DNA from: Pyricularia pennisetigena
Taxonomy: Eukaryota > Ascomycota > Sordariomycetes > Magnaporthales > Pyriculariaceae
Reading direction: 5' to 3'
DNA length: 64,000 bases
Assembly: GCF_004337985.1 (NCBI RefSeq)
Contig: NC_043742.1
Span: forward strand, 7,502,641-7,566,640
Below, piece by piece: positions 32,198 to 43,229 of the stretch (the first letter of the stretch is position 1; each line of letters begins with the position of its first letter). Under the pieces are notes generated by a model. That model was not told the DNA's origin. It saw nothing but the letters and a program-made list of their open reading frames with translations, and did not search any database. Made by a program: the position numbers and the translations under genes.

Positions 32198-35100
32198 ATA
32201 TGACGTATTTGTTTTGTTGTTGAAATTATGAACAAAGACGTGATATATAAAGCTTTGTGTGTATAATAAACGCGTATACGTTTTATTTGTTATTTATTTA
32301 TTTATTCGATGCAGGGTGACTAATAAAATTAGCCCGTGCTAGCCGTTATAAAATAATGCAGGGTAGCTAATATGATTAGCGCTGCGCTAGCCATGTTCAC
32401 ATATTCGGTTTCGAATAATAAGTAACGGGTTAATACGGATTACAAATTGCGAATATTTTCTATAATAACGAATTTATTTTAATAGCGTATACGGGATATA
32501 CGTTTTACCAAAAACATTGCAAAAAATCTGGGATTAAAATAAAAACGCTTCCTTTTAATATATATAAACCGAATGGCCAAATAAAACGTTCGGGATAGGA
32601 GGTAATTATACGCGCGTTCAAAATACGTTTGGTAGTTAATTTACCTACCTTTATTTGGCCAAAAATAATTATAACGGTAAATTATTTTATTAATATAAAT
32701 CCTTTGATAAACTGGAAAAGTTTTAACCCAAACGAGATTTTATTAATATAATTTAAAGGGTTTTTTAAATAATATATATTTATATTATTTATTATATTAA
32801 ATCAAAATTTGCGCCCAAATCGGTTGGGTACGTACGTATACGGGCATAAAACCTACGTATTAAACCCGGCAAAAACGAAATTAAAAAATAGGGTAATATT
32901 TAAAACGAACCCTCAAACGTACGTGGGATATTTGGTTAGATATAAATCCTTTAAAATATATTATATTTGGGTACCTTTTTTTAACAGGATTATTATTTTA
33001 CGCAACGTCCGATTCGACGAAATACGTTTTTACTAAAAACCAGAAAAAAGGTAAAAACCGGTAAATTTAATAACGAATACGAATTTTTAATAAACCGAAT
33101 CCACGAACCAATATTGGAAATTTTGGCGGACGGAATAATCGAACGTTTGGGTTTATTACGGAATAAACCATTGTTCGCACTTAATTTAAACTTTCCTATT
33201 TTTAATTAAAAATTAAACAATGTATTAATATTATAAAAACGGAGCGCGAAAACATTTACGGAATACCGCAATATACATTTCCGCGAACGAATCGCAAAAA
33301 ACGATATTTTTAAAAATTTGGGCGGACCAATCCCAGGTAAAACGGTTAATTAACCGGAACCGTTTGGGATATAAATAATTAACAAATTAACAAAATATAC
33401 GTTGGTAATATTAACGTGTTTAAAATTTTTGGACAATAATGCAATAACGCCTAAAACGGGAAAAAATTATATATTCGGTATACGTATACCAAATAATAAC
33501 GGATTTTTACCACGTACGCCCACGGACCTTATAAAAAAGCCGGATACGCCGAAATTGGTAAAAAACACCCAAACGGTGGAATTAATCGTTATTAATAACG
33601 AATTGGCAGGGGAATATTTTATACCGAACTATTTTTTTATCGGGGGTAATATACCGGAACCGTAATCCGAACCCCCAAATCCGACGAATATTACCGTTAT
33701 ATCGGTACGACCCCCAAATATTACGCTCGCGCCAATATTTTAAACCAACGTTTAAACGCGTATAATAAAATTTAAACGTTTTTCGAAAACGCCCCGATTT
33801 ATTATAAAAATTTTGGAAATAAATATAAAAAAATAACGTTAACGCGGTAAAGGAAATATAACCCGTGGAAAACCCGGGGGTAATAATAATAACATAAATT
33901 TTACAAACGCGATTATCCTAAAAGGAAAGGACGTAATATACCGAAATAATAATATTTATTTATAATAAATATATACCGAAAACCGGATATTCGTTCTAGG
34001 TTTTTAATTATAATTAACGTTTTTATTAACGTTTTTACCTAATTAATAAAAAACGTTGGAAAGCGGTAATTATAATTACAAAATATTATACGAAATTATC
34101 GCGGCGGTAATATAATAAAAAAAACCGGATAAAAAGGTTAAACGGTATAAAAACGATTTTATATTTGCGCCTAAAACCTGGAAAAAATTTATAACGCACC
34201 CGGATAAAAAGCAGTTTTTCAAAACAGCGAAAACGGAATGGATAAATTTCGAAAAAAAGGAAATATGGGAAATAACCCTTAAATCGAATTACACCACAAA
34301 ACCCGTACCGTTTATATGGATATTTACGTACAAACTCGACAAAAACAGTTACCTTAAACGCTATAAAACACTGTTTATAGTAAAAAGTAATTAATAAACG
34401 TTTAATACGTTTAAAAATACCTATACGGCGACATTAACCGCACGCAATTTCAAATGAATATTAACCCTAATAACGCATTTCGACCTCGAGGCGATCCAAA
34501 TTAACATAAATAACGTTTTTTTTAACGCAACGTTTAATATAAATAAACCAATATTTTACACCGCACGAAAAAGGTTTGGGAAAAAAAATATTATATTTAA
34601 ATTACGAAAAACGTTTTACGGTATACAGGAATCACCTAAATTTTAGTACGAAAAACTTTTAAAAACGATACAAAATTTGGGATTTAAACCGGTAGGTAAT
34701 AAACCATATATATATATATGTATATATTTACACAAAATAGGGTTATTGTAATTTTTTTCGTAAATGATATAATTGTATTATATACCGCAAAATACGCCAA
34801 AAACGGCAAAACGGTTATCGACGGCCTGAAAACTAAATACGAATTACGGGAGGGGTAGCTTTTTTGGTTTTTTGGGATGCGCGTACCGCGAAATAAAAAA
34901 CAACGCACAGCGATTTTATTATACGATTTATATATCGAAAAAGTCGCCATACGTTTTAAATTTATAAAAAATTTAAAATACCCGCCAACGCTATTACCAA
35001 AAAATCCTATAAAAAAACGAAAGGACCGCAATTCCAAACGAGGTTAAAATTTACCAGGAAATAGTAGGGTTTATTTTATATACCGCAATTATATTTAAAC

Positions 35101-36216
35101 CAAACGTTGCGCACGTAATATTAATATGTTTTAAATCTTTTACCAATCCTAATCCTTTTTACAAACGCCTAACCCAAAAAATATTGCATTATTTATACAG
35201 CACGAGGTTTTTAGGGATAAAATACGGAATAAGCGATTAAAACTAGCATTTTATATTCGCAAATAACGCATTTTTCGGCGACGACCCAAATACGAGGAAA
35301 TTTTAAAAAAGATACGTAATAATATTATTCGGAAAAGCTATTAATTGGAGGGCGGTAAAACAGACCACGGTAATAATATTTACAATAAAAGCAAAATTAT
35401 ACGCATTATCGAAAACGGCCAAAAAAACCATAATTTTAAAACGGATTTTTAAGGAAATACAATTAAATTTAGGCCAATTTTGGAATTTATATTGCGATAA
35501 TAAATGAACAATTCGCCTAATCGTTAATAAGAATCTTCGTATTAATACCAACCTGCGCCATATAAATATATAAAATATATAATTTAAATAGGAGCACGTT
35601 AAAAAAGTTTTCCACGTTATTTAATTTAAAATAAAATCTATATTTGCAAACGGATTTACCAAATTGCAATCGATCCCCAAATTCGAGCATTTTAAAATAT
35701 TTTTAAATTTTTATAACGTTTAATAAAATTTAAAAAGGAACTTGGACGTACGGTAAAAAATACAATATTAAATAACGCGTGTTAAACCTATGAAAAAAAA
35801 TAACGATAAAAGGTAACGAATATAAAAAATAACGGATATTTAAGGCCAAAACCTATTTATAAAAAAACCTAATAACCGGCGTTAACGCCGCCAGGAAATA
35901 ATATAAAATAAATACCCGTAATAAATTAATTATCAAAAATCGTACCCATTATTACCGGTACGTTATTTATAATAATTAACCCTAATCCCACCTGCGTACC
36001 ACGAAATAACGCCTTTTTTACGTTTTACAGCGCAAACGAAATACCAAAAACCTTTTTCACGGGTTACGGCGCAAACGTATTTTTCGTTTGCAAAATTACC
36101 AATTTTTTCGTTTAAAATTCGGTCCAATTCCGGAAATAATCCGTAACTAAGTTCCGAAAAAATTGGATTTTTTTAACGGGGGTACGCGGCGATATAAAAA
36201 ACGCTTGGCCCAGGTC

Positions 36217-36875
36217 TGTGAACATGGCTAGCGCAGGGCTAATTATATTAGCTACCCTGCATTATTTTATAACGGCAAGCACGGGCTAATTTTATTAGTC
36301 ACCCTGCATCGAATAAATAAACAAATAACAAATAAAACGTATACGCGTTTATTATACACACAAAGCTTTATATATCACGTCTTTGTTCATAATTTCAACA
36401 ACAAAACAAATACGTCATATATAATCTAGCTTAATGGTATAATGCACGTACCATAATCTATATTATATATACGTTGAAGTGCGTGGGTTCGAATCCCGTT
36501 GTGGTCGCAGATTTTCTGTGCATGCATAAACACAATAGGCCGTTAGGCTCAATGGGCCGTTAGGCTCAATAGGTCGGCAGGTTAGTCACATGAATAAGGC
36601 CAGATCATGTGACGTGACCCCGCATTCCGGACATCCGGATTGAAGATCTGCACCTACGGATTCGAACACGTAATTCATAACTTAGCCTTAGATTCATCAC
36701 CTTCATAACCTTCATCGATTCAACGATTCAACGAATCGATTGTGCAACAATATATTATCTCTATTACCCGCTAGCAGACGGTTATCTGCCATTTTAACGT
36801 TCCATTAACCTTATACGTGATCCACCTTTCCCCGCGTTTGAGATTAAGCTTATTCTATCTCGTAACCTCCTCACA
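36217..36875 (+). mobile_element. solo LTR, family C copy 2 (659 bp)
   Basis: Begins TGTGA, ends TCACA, and is flanked by the perfect 5-bp duplication aggtc (36212-36216 and 36876-36880). It is inverted relative to copy 1. The two copies form a long inverted repeat about 3.8 kb apart. It inserted into the stretch between RNase H and the 3' LTR of A1. Confidence 0.88.
36420..36515 (+). ncRNA. tRNA-like Pol III unit inside solo LTR C copy 2
   Basis: A box tagcttaatgg at 36427-36437, exact B box ggttcgaatcc at 36486-36496, and a TTTT terminator at 36512-36515. A 5-bp anticodon stem (acgta/tacgt) and a T stem (gtggg/cccgt) can form, with a long loop that may be an intron. The 5' acceptor strand does not match the 3' strand. 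It is a tRNA relic or an acquired Pol III promoter. Confidence 0.5.
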
Positions 36876-36880
36876 AGGTC

Positions 36881-38404
36881 GCGCGCGGCGTATTAAAAAA
36901 AATTTTAATTGGAAAAAAAAAACAAATATATTTATTTCGGTAATTCCAATAACGCGGTAAACGCGTTCCTCGAATATGGGAACGCACGTCGGGCTAATTA
37001 ACGTATAAACCGGTTGCAACTCCGGACAAATACGCTTTTCTATACCCGAAATATAATACCGGGCGATTTATAAAATCGTTTGGGCGTATATAATAGGGGC
37101 GAAAACGACGCGATTATATTACGTAAATTAATTTGTAATATTTACAAATAAACGTTTTAAAATAGGGGAAATATTTACGAAACGGACGGGGCGGTCGTCG
37201 TTATTTTCCTTTTTTTTATCCTCCTTTTTTTCCTCCGTTTCCTCCTTCCTTTTTTTTATATTTTTCGGCCTTTATATATACGGTAAATATTATCTTACGT
37301 TCCTAAATACTGTTTGGGAATAATTTACGGTATTTTTAACGCCCCGCGCGCCTTTAATACGCCCGGAAACGGTTTTAAGGGCGGCGGTTTGGGTAAACGC
37401 GGGGGCGGGTTCGGTAATAGCGGGGGGCGCAATAGGGGCGGGCACAGGGTTAATAAAACTTTTAACCATTGGTATTTCGGTAATAATTTCCTCGGTTTGC
37501 GTTTCGGAAATTACCGTTTCGGCGGGGATAATAACGGGGGTTACGTCGGTAACCGCAGAAATAAAAACGGCGTTAGTAACGGCGGCGAAAAAACCTATAT
37601 TTTACCGTTAATTTAACGTTACAAAACCGGTGGTAAAATAAATTATACCCGTTGATTTTTAATTTCCCGTTAGGAAAATTGAAAAACGCGTTGCAATTGC
37701 AACGTTTCGGCGGTATTAATTCGTTTATATATATATAGGGTGCGCGTTAATTATATCGCACGTTCGGAAACCCGTTAAAACGCAGGTAAAGATTTACAAT
37801 TGTACGCGTTTTTCGGTGCGACCGAATTAATTCCCGTTAATAAGAGTAAAAAAAATACTATATTACACCCGTTAACCAGCGCTTAACCGGTATTTGACGT
37901 ATACCACGACCTGCGCGTAACGTAACCCGCCAAACAAATAAAAAAAACCTATTTTTATTATTGTTGCTATTATTGCTAATACTAATATCGACGTTAATAA
38001 ACGCGTAAATCGCTAAACGCAAAATACAGGGCGCAGGCGATTATTTACGAATTGGGTATTTGGGTATAAAATAAAATTTAAAAATAAAATTCGGATTTAA
38101 AAAAACGAACGAAATATATATTCGCCGTATATTTACCAATTTTATTATAAATTATTATCGCTATTTATATAATAGGGGGTATAATATTACGGATTCGTCG
38201 CTATTAAAAAAAGTTTACCGTTTACGTTAAATATAATAAAAAACGTTAAAAATTGGTAAAACCCGTTTGCGGCGCGCGTTGCACCGCTACCGCTTATTAA
38301 TATTATAAATTTCCTTTATTTACGTAAATAAATCTATACAAATATTGGCCGTAAAAACTGTATATAGTTATATAGGCAGTTAATTTTGCTTATTTACGCA
38401 AAAT
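36881..38404 (+). other. unexplained part of Copia A1 downstream of RNase H
   Basis: About 1.5 kb between the second solo LTR and the polypurine-like run before the 3' LTR. It is RIP-affected. One 100-codon frame at 37314-37616 encodes a Gly/Arg/Asn-rich stretch (GGGLGKRGGGFGNSGGRNRG), like RGG-type RNA-binding tails. It may be an extra ORF of the element, a fragment of another retroelement gag, or captured sequence. A2 is cut before this point, so no second copy is available for comparison. Confidence 0.4.
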
Positions 38405-38583
38405 CAACTGGGGGGTGTGTTGCAGTAAATAGATCTTGGCATTACATAACCAAAGGAGTTTAGTTAGCGCTATATACACCATAAAAGCGCTGCCACGCTC
38501 GTTAGCCTAGATAGCGCACCCTACCTGAATACATGGCTCTCCTACCATTCATGCAGACTGCACGTGTACGTTCGTGTGCGTCA
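38405..38583 (+). repeat. polypurine-like run and 3' LTR of Copia A1
   Basis: The run aactggggggtg lies immediately before the LTR, as expected for second-strand priming. The LTR is 38418-38583, starts TGTTGCAG and ends CGTCA. It is less changed than the 5' LTR at its end (TCA kept). Confidence 0.88.
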
Positions 38584-38588
38584 GGAGG

Positions 38589-39275
38589 TCTGGGGCACTA
38601 TACCCCTCGTTGAGGATCAAGCACGATCGCAAGGTTTCGAGGTGGGGCATAGGCCGCCACTCTGTAAAGCAGTTTCCAGTATACACGTTAGTATTGTGCT
38701 TGTGTACATGATGACAAATTGTTTGCTACACGATTTGTAAAAACGAAAGCAATATTTGAAATAGCGATGTTAGCCAAGTTAATGGATCCGGAAGGATAAT
38801 TTACGGATGCACAGAAGTTTGGAGAACTTTTGCCTCTGTGAGAGGTTTCTGTACAAATTTTTACGGGGCTGTATAGCATTAATTATTTCCCCCAAATACA
38901 TTTAACTGCCGGTGCAAATGCTTTGCCTCGTTATATTTCCCCTAACTGTGAAGCGCCGATTCCAGGTTATTTATGCTGTCGAATATAAACGGGTTTTTTT
39001 TAGGCCCAATCCCTTTTTTTTAAACGCTAATATTTTCCGGTGCGCCTATTTAACCTTTTCGTATTTCCCAAACAAAATATATATTTTTGCAATATTATAT
39101 TAAAATAGCCCCAATATATTTTTTCCATCTAATAACCCCGGAATTTTAACACCGTTTACGCATACGGTAAATAAAAAGTCTATACGTCTCGGTTTTCGTG
39201 CGTTGGCCATGGAAACCTTTCCGAAAGCTGGCACATGTTACAATCAAAGTATCGGGTAACCTGTTCTTATGGTAA
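38589..39275. other. island sequence, no gene supported
   Basis: The base composition returns towards normal after the A1 3' LTR. No gene, LTR or repeat was recognised. Confidence 0.4.
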
Positions 39276-40720
39276 CATACAGTGGGTTAAAGCAATGGAG
39301 CGTTTAAACTGGGTAACTGGGGATTCTTAATAACTGAGGTGAAGTTATAATCGATTGTATAAACGAGGTTAATTGCTGCTAAGCAACCCTAAAATCAAAT
39401 CTATTTACATGGTAATAATTTTGGACCTGGATTCCCGTGGGTTTCCTCCTCAGATCGCGGATGTGGCTGCTATGGCCGATCATCTTTTCGCTGCGCGGGA
39501 CGCGCGACCGGTTGGGACGCGGTGGGCAAACCGCTTCGTCCAACAGCGTGCAGAATTAAAAACTTGTTTTTCTCGTGCTTACGACTTCCAAAGGGCCCTT
39601 TGCGAAAACCCTAACGCGTTAAACGCGTGGTTTCGGCTGGTTGCCAATGTAAAGGCCAAATATGGTATCCAGGATTGCGATATTTATAATTTTGACGAAA
39701 CCGGTTTTATATTTGGCCAAATTTGCGGCCATATAATTGTAATTGGGTCTGAAAAACGCGGAAAAAGTAAAAAAGTACAGCCCGGTAATCGAAAATGGGC
39801 GACTGCAATTTAATGCATCAGTGGCGACGGCTACGACGTACCCCCATATTTTATCGTTAAAGGCGTCCACCATTTCGCGAACTGGTATATATAGGGCGAT
39901 CTTCCCGTATTTTGGCGTATATTCACCCGCCCAATTGCGGGTATAAGACGGAAGGACATTCAAAAGCTCACCTCTAGACAGTTTCGTAGAACATGCATAA
40001 TAATACCTTTTTACCCGTATATAACGCTCTGTTAATCGATCGACATTACGAAAGGCCTATTAACAAAAGTCGAGTTTTTTGGCATTTGTAACAGGTTACA
40101 AAAAGTCTATAACAAAGGAAAATATAGCCGTGGGTTTTCGAGGGGCCGGATTTATCCTTTATAACCCGGAAGCGGTTATATCCAAATTGGATGTTAAACT
40201 GCGGACGCCGTCGCCCAAAGAGCCTGCTTTTTCCAACATCGACACCTGGATTTCTCAAACACCTTATAACCCGACAAAAGCCGTTTGTCAATTTACGCTC
40301 GTCAAATCTCGAATTAACCGTCATCAAAACAGCTCGCCAACAACAATTTTCGATGCTGTAAAACAATTAGTTAAAGGAATGGAAGGAATGGCCCACCAAA
40401 TTACACTTTTATCAGCAAAGGTCCGCAGCTTTCGGAAGGCCAACGAAGCGCTTAACAAGCGACGAAGGGCTAAAAGAATACGTATCCGCGAAGGAAGGTT
40501 ATTTACTATATAAGAAGTTTAAAATTTGTTACAATTGAAAAACGCGGATGTTCCAATATTGGATAACAATGGTGAATTTGGGGAGGAGAGTAGTGCGCAA
40601 CCTGCGACCAAACGGCGCTGTGGCAACTGCGGTAATACAGGACATAATTCGCGCATTTGTCAGGAGGATGAAGAAATGTCTGATGTATACAGCTTTAATT
40701 GTATTGAGGTTAAGTAAGCA
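39276..40720 (+). pseudogene. Tc1/mariner-pogo (Fot/Pot-type) transposase relic
   Basis: The left end acagtgggttaaagcaatgg resembles terminal repeats of fungal Fot/Pot-type elements. The open frame 39373-39813 covers the end of the CENP-B-type DNA-binding region (RGFPPQIADVAAMADHL) and the start of the DDE domain (CDIYNFDETGF, with the first catalytic Asp). After frameshifts, 40079-40513 carries the C-terminal part (GFRGAGFILYNPEAVISKLD), and 40526-40717 has the zinc-knuckle tail CGNCGNTGHNSRIC. The N-terminal helix-turn-helix and the middle of the catalytic domain are missing or shifted, and no right terminal repeat was found, so the element is dead. RIP damage is milder than in the Copia copies. 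Confidence 0.8.
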
Positions 40721-42030
40721 ATATTGGTGCTGTAAAGAAACCAAACATTGGTGTCGTGCAAGAAAAATGCGCGACTCGGTGTACATCCACGTTACACAAT
40801 GTGGGGAGGTAATTTCTTCTTAAGGCCTTTTACCTAGGTATATTCATAAGGTGGCCTTCCCTATCTGCAGGAATTCCAAATGTGGAAATCATTACGAACT
40901 TTTCAACGGTAACCCCTCGATGAATGTATCAGTGGGTGGAAGTGGAAGGTATTCGAATTTCATACCTATTTTCCTTTTCCGGCGGTTAGTGTCGGGGAAG
41001 AAAATTAGCTAAAACAAATAGCCCAGTCAAGTTTATCTTGCCTGTGTTACACAGATCTGGCTCCGTGGGACTGGGTTGGTTTTTCTTTTTTTTTTCTTTT
41101 TTTTTTTTTAAGAAAAAAAAACGAGGTCGGTAATGGACTGGACCCAGATATGATAAAATACCTACGCACCAGTTTTCATCCTTACAAGTACATTTAAGCT
41201 TTTTTGATGCGTCTTGTTACGAGGAAATGGCGATCGTTATCGCGCCTCAGGTACTATTTCCAGTCACACCAACGTGGCATTTCTTCAATTTTTTCAACAT
41301 GACGACTCGCCACAAGGTCCCGATTGAAAGATTTAGTGTAGTTTCAAAGAAGAGAAATAAGCAGACTTTAAGAGCAGCTGCCAATTCCAATGCAGTGGTG
41401 CAGTGGGTATAAAGGTGAATTATGTCAGGTTTGAGGCCTAGGAGGTTTCCGTTAAAGTGGATAACAGTAGCTCTTTAGTCACGGCTCCCTTGTACTTCCT
41501 TCAATCCAACAAAGGATGATATAAAAGTCAAGTCTAATTAATCAAAACCTTATCAAACTCGAAGATAGGTATTCCGTCAAGGTTATTGTGCAGGATTATC
41601 CGTTTGTACTTGGCACTTATCTAGGTATGCAAATATCAAGATGCTGGGAGCAGGGCCGTGTTAATCGCCCGTCGATCCAATTTAGTTGGCGATGAGTGCG
41701 ATTCGCCAATTTACGTTAAGTATATTTTATATGAAACGACTTCCAGCCGAGCCTCAAAGTTACAAGGACAACCTGTGCAGCTCAAGTTAGATTTAGCATT
41801 CCTTGCCTGTCTCATTCCCCGGTCAGGTCGTCGGTCTTGCATGACAGACGTGCATCAGCACTATGGCGAAGAAATGGGGGCAACAGGAGGGCGTGTCATT
41901 GTTTTTGTGCCATATTTTTAATGGTAAGGGTCACATCGTTCTATATTTTTGAAACAATCTAGTGAAAATTAAGGTTTAGACCTGACGATAATTACCACCG
42001 ATCCACGAATCAACAAACCAGAGATGCGAG
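40721..42030. other. island sequence, no gene supported
   Basis: Contains T and A runs near 41079-41122. Two short open frames (41227-41412 and 41658-41921) have no recognisable features. Confidence 0.4.
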
Positions 42031-42037
42031 TATAAAA
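42031..42037 (+). promoter_or_regulatory. TATA box of the effector-like gene
   Basis: tataaaa lies 146 bp after the last upstream T-rich patch and about 150 bp before the ATG at 42183. The leader between them is rich in C and A (CAACC, CCATC), typical of fungal 5' leaders. Confidence 0.55.
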
Positions 42038-42182
42038 AGGGGACACTACCCATCCCAACGCTGATCAACTAAGCTCAATTTTTTCCATTACCAGACAACC
42101 AATTAACATCAACTTCGAAACCTTCAATTACTTTCCAACTTTCAATCTTCCTAAACCCTTGGTACTTTACCATCCAGATACA

Positions 42183-42374
42183 ATGCACTTTAACATCAAG
42201 ACTATCCTTCTAACCCTCAATATGGTTTCGGCCGCGATGGCGATCTGCCTCGTTAGAAGTCCGGGAACCGACCTTAGCCCGACCCAAAAATGCCCCGGGG
42301 TTAGTCCTTTTTCCTGCGCCGGCACAGTAAACGACACCTTTGGTCTCTGCTGCAGCAAAACCGATTGCAGTTAA
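42183..42374 (+). CDS. small secreted cysteine-rich protein, effector-like
   Basis: Encodes 63 residues without introns. The ATG at 42183 is chosen over the in-frame ATG at 42159 because it places a signal peptide (MHFNIKTILLTLNMVSAAMA) at the N-terminus. The mature peptide of about 43 residues has six cysteines (AIC, QKC, FSC, LCC, DC), enough for three disulphides. A good TATA box and leader precede it. Size, secretion and cysteine content are those of fungal effectors or antimicrobial peptides, but no family is recognised. It sits in the island between a transposase relic and an NLR-type relic, flanked by two RIP-damaged Copia copies. It has no stops or visible RIP damage. Confidence 0.65.
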   Translation: MHFNIKTILLTLNMVSAAMAICLVRSPGTDLSPTQKCPGVSPFSCAGTVNDTFGLCCSKTDCS

Positions 42375-43229
42375 ACACCCAACGTAAGCGAAGTGTTACA
42401 AGGCCTTTCATACTTTCTACTGTAAAACACTTCTTATTAACTTTTTTGTTATTTAAAGAGGCCAGGCTCCCAAGTTATATTTAGAAAAGGAGGGCTGGTG
42501 GTTTGGACGTGTTTGTGGCAAAAGCTTTTTTCATATAAACTACCTTTTATACAAGTACGCCGCCTAGTTGGAAAATATAAGGGCTAATGTCGGAATATAT
42601 ATTCAGTAGGATATTTATTGCGTTGTGCATGCGTTATGCGGGCATTGGAACGGGGGACCACGTGGTTATACACGTAATTTAACACGTTTATATATAGAGA
42701 TAACCCATACGAGGCTCCTTTTTACTTTGTAAGAACGAATAATAATCTTTAACCCCCTTTACCTTATAATGCATACTCGTTGGCTCGATATATGCACAGG
42801 AGCGTTGTTCCTTAGGTCCCTCGATTTACTAAAGGCCTATTAACAGCTAAAGTTGTATTCTTTTTGTGGCGAATGGCGAAAACAAACCCTATTTTGGTAA
42901 GAAAATCGCATCTAGCTAAATCTCGTTAAAGGAGGTCGCCCCTATTTAATTGGAAAGGGGCCTGTTTTTTATCTTCCCTCTTTTATATATCGCAGGGCAT
43001 ACTCGGTTTCGAAACCAAAGCTAAAAATGGGAAATTCCGACCGTTCTCCGCAACGGCTTTTAAGAATATTCTCTGTTCATAGACCTCGTTTACGCGTAGG
43101 GATTCGAGTTGAAACAAATAAATAGTGCGAATCGCTATATTTAATCATTCCTATCTACCTTTTAAGTAATAAAGGAAGCTATTTGCAATTTGTTCTGGGG
43201 CACGAGAAAGGGGTTCGTGCGGGCCTATG
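42375..43229. other. island sequence, no gene supported
   Basis: AT-rich stretch following the effector-like gene; nothing recognised. Confidence 0.4.

Larger units (their letters stand above)
31699..32401 (-). mobile_element. solo LTR, family C copy 1 (703 bp), inserted in the A1 integrase
   Basis: Begins TGTGA and ends TCACA, flanked by the 5-bp duplication tattc (31694-31698 and 32402-32406). The homologous site in Copia A2 (about 47278) is uninterrupted, so the insertion is proved by comparison. It is homologous over its full length, in inverted orientation, to 36217-36875. Strand is given relative to the tRNA-like unit it carries; transcription direction of the parent element is unknown. 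Its internal region is not in the window. Confidence 0.88.
29158..38588 (+). mobile_element. Copia-type LTR retrotransposon A1, RIP-inactivated, with 5-bp target duplication
   Basis: The element proper is 29163-38583, flanked by the perfect duplication ggagg at 29158-29162 and 38584-38588. Two 166-bp LTRs bound it. Reading through stops, the plus strand shows Copia order: gag (about 29575-30700); protease and pre-integrase (30860-31500; NVAYVPNFYVNI, YNGWDCILRLG); integrase (31530-33040, interrupted by a solo LTR); reverse transcriptase (about 34100-35100); RNase H (about 35200-35760). C-to-T changes in CpA have created many TAA/TAG stops; CpG is kept. A second foreign LTR lies at 36217-36875. 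About 2 kb beyond RNase H is not explained by Copia proteins. No reading frame is functional. Confidence 0.9.

Noticed and set aside
36420..36515. Functional nuclear tRNA gene
   Set aside because: A and B boxes and a terminator are present, but the 5' acceptor strand does not pair with the 3' strand and the anticodon loop is abnormal; kept only as tRNA-like.
37314..37616. Host glycine-rich RNA-binding protein gene
   Set aside because: It lies within the RIP-damaged retroelement with no RRM, introns or promoter; reported only as an unexplained part of the element.
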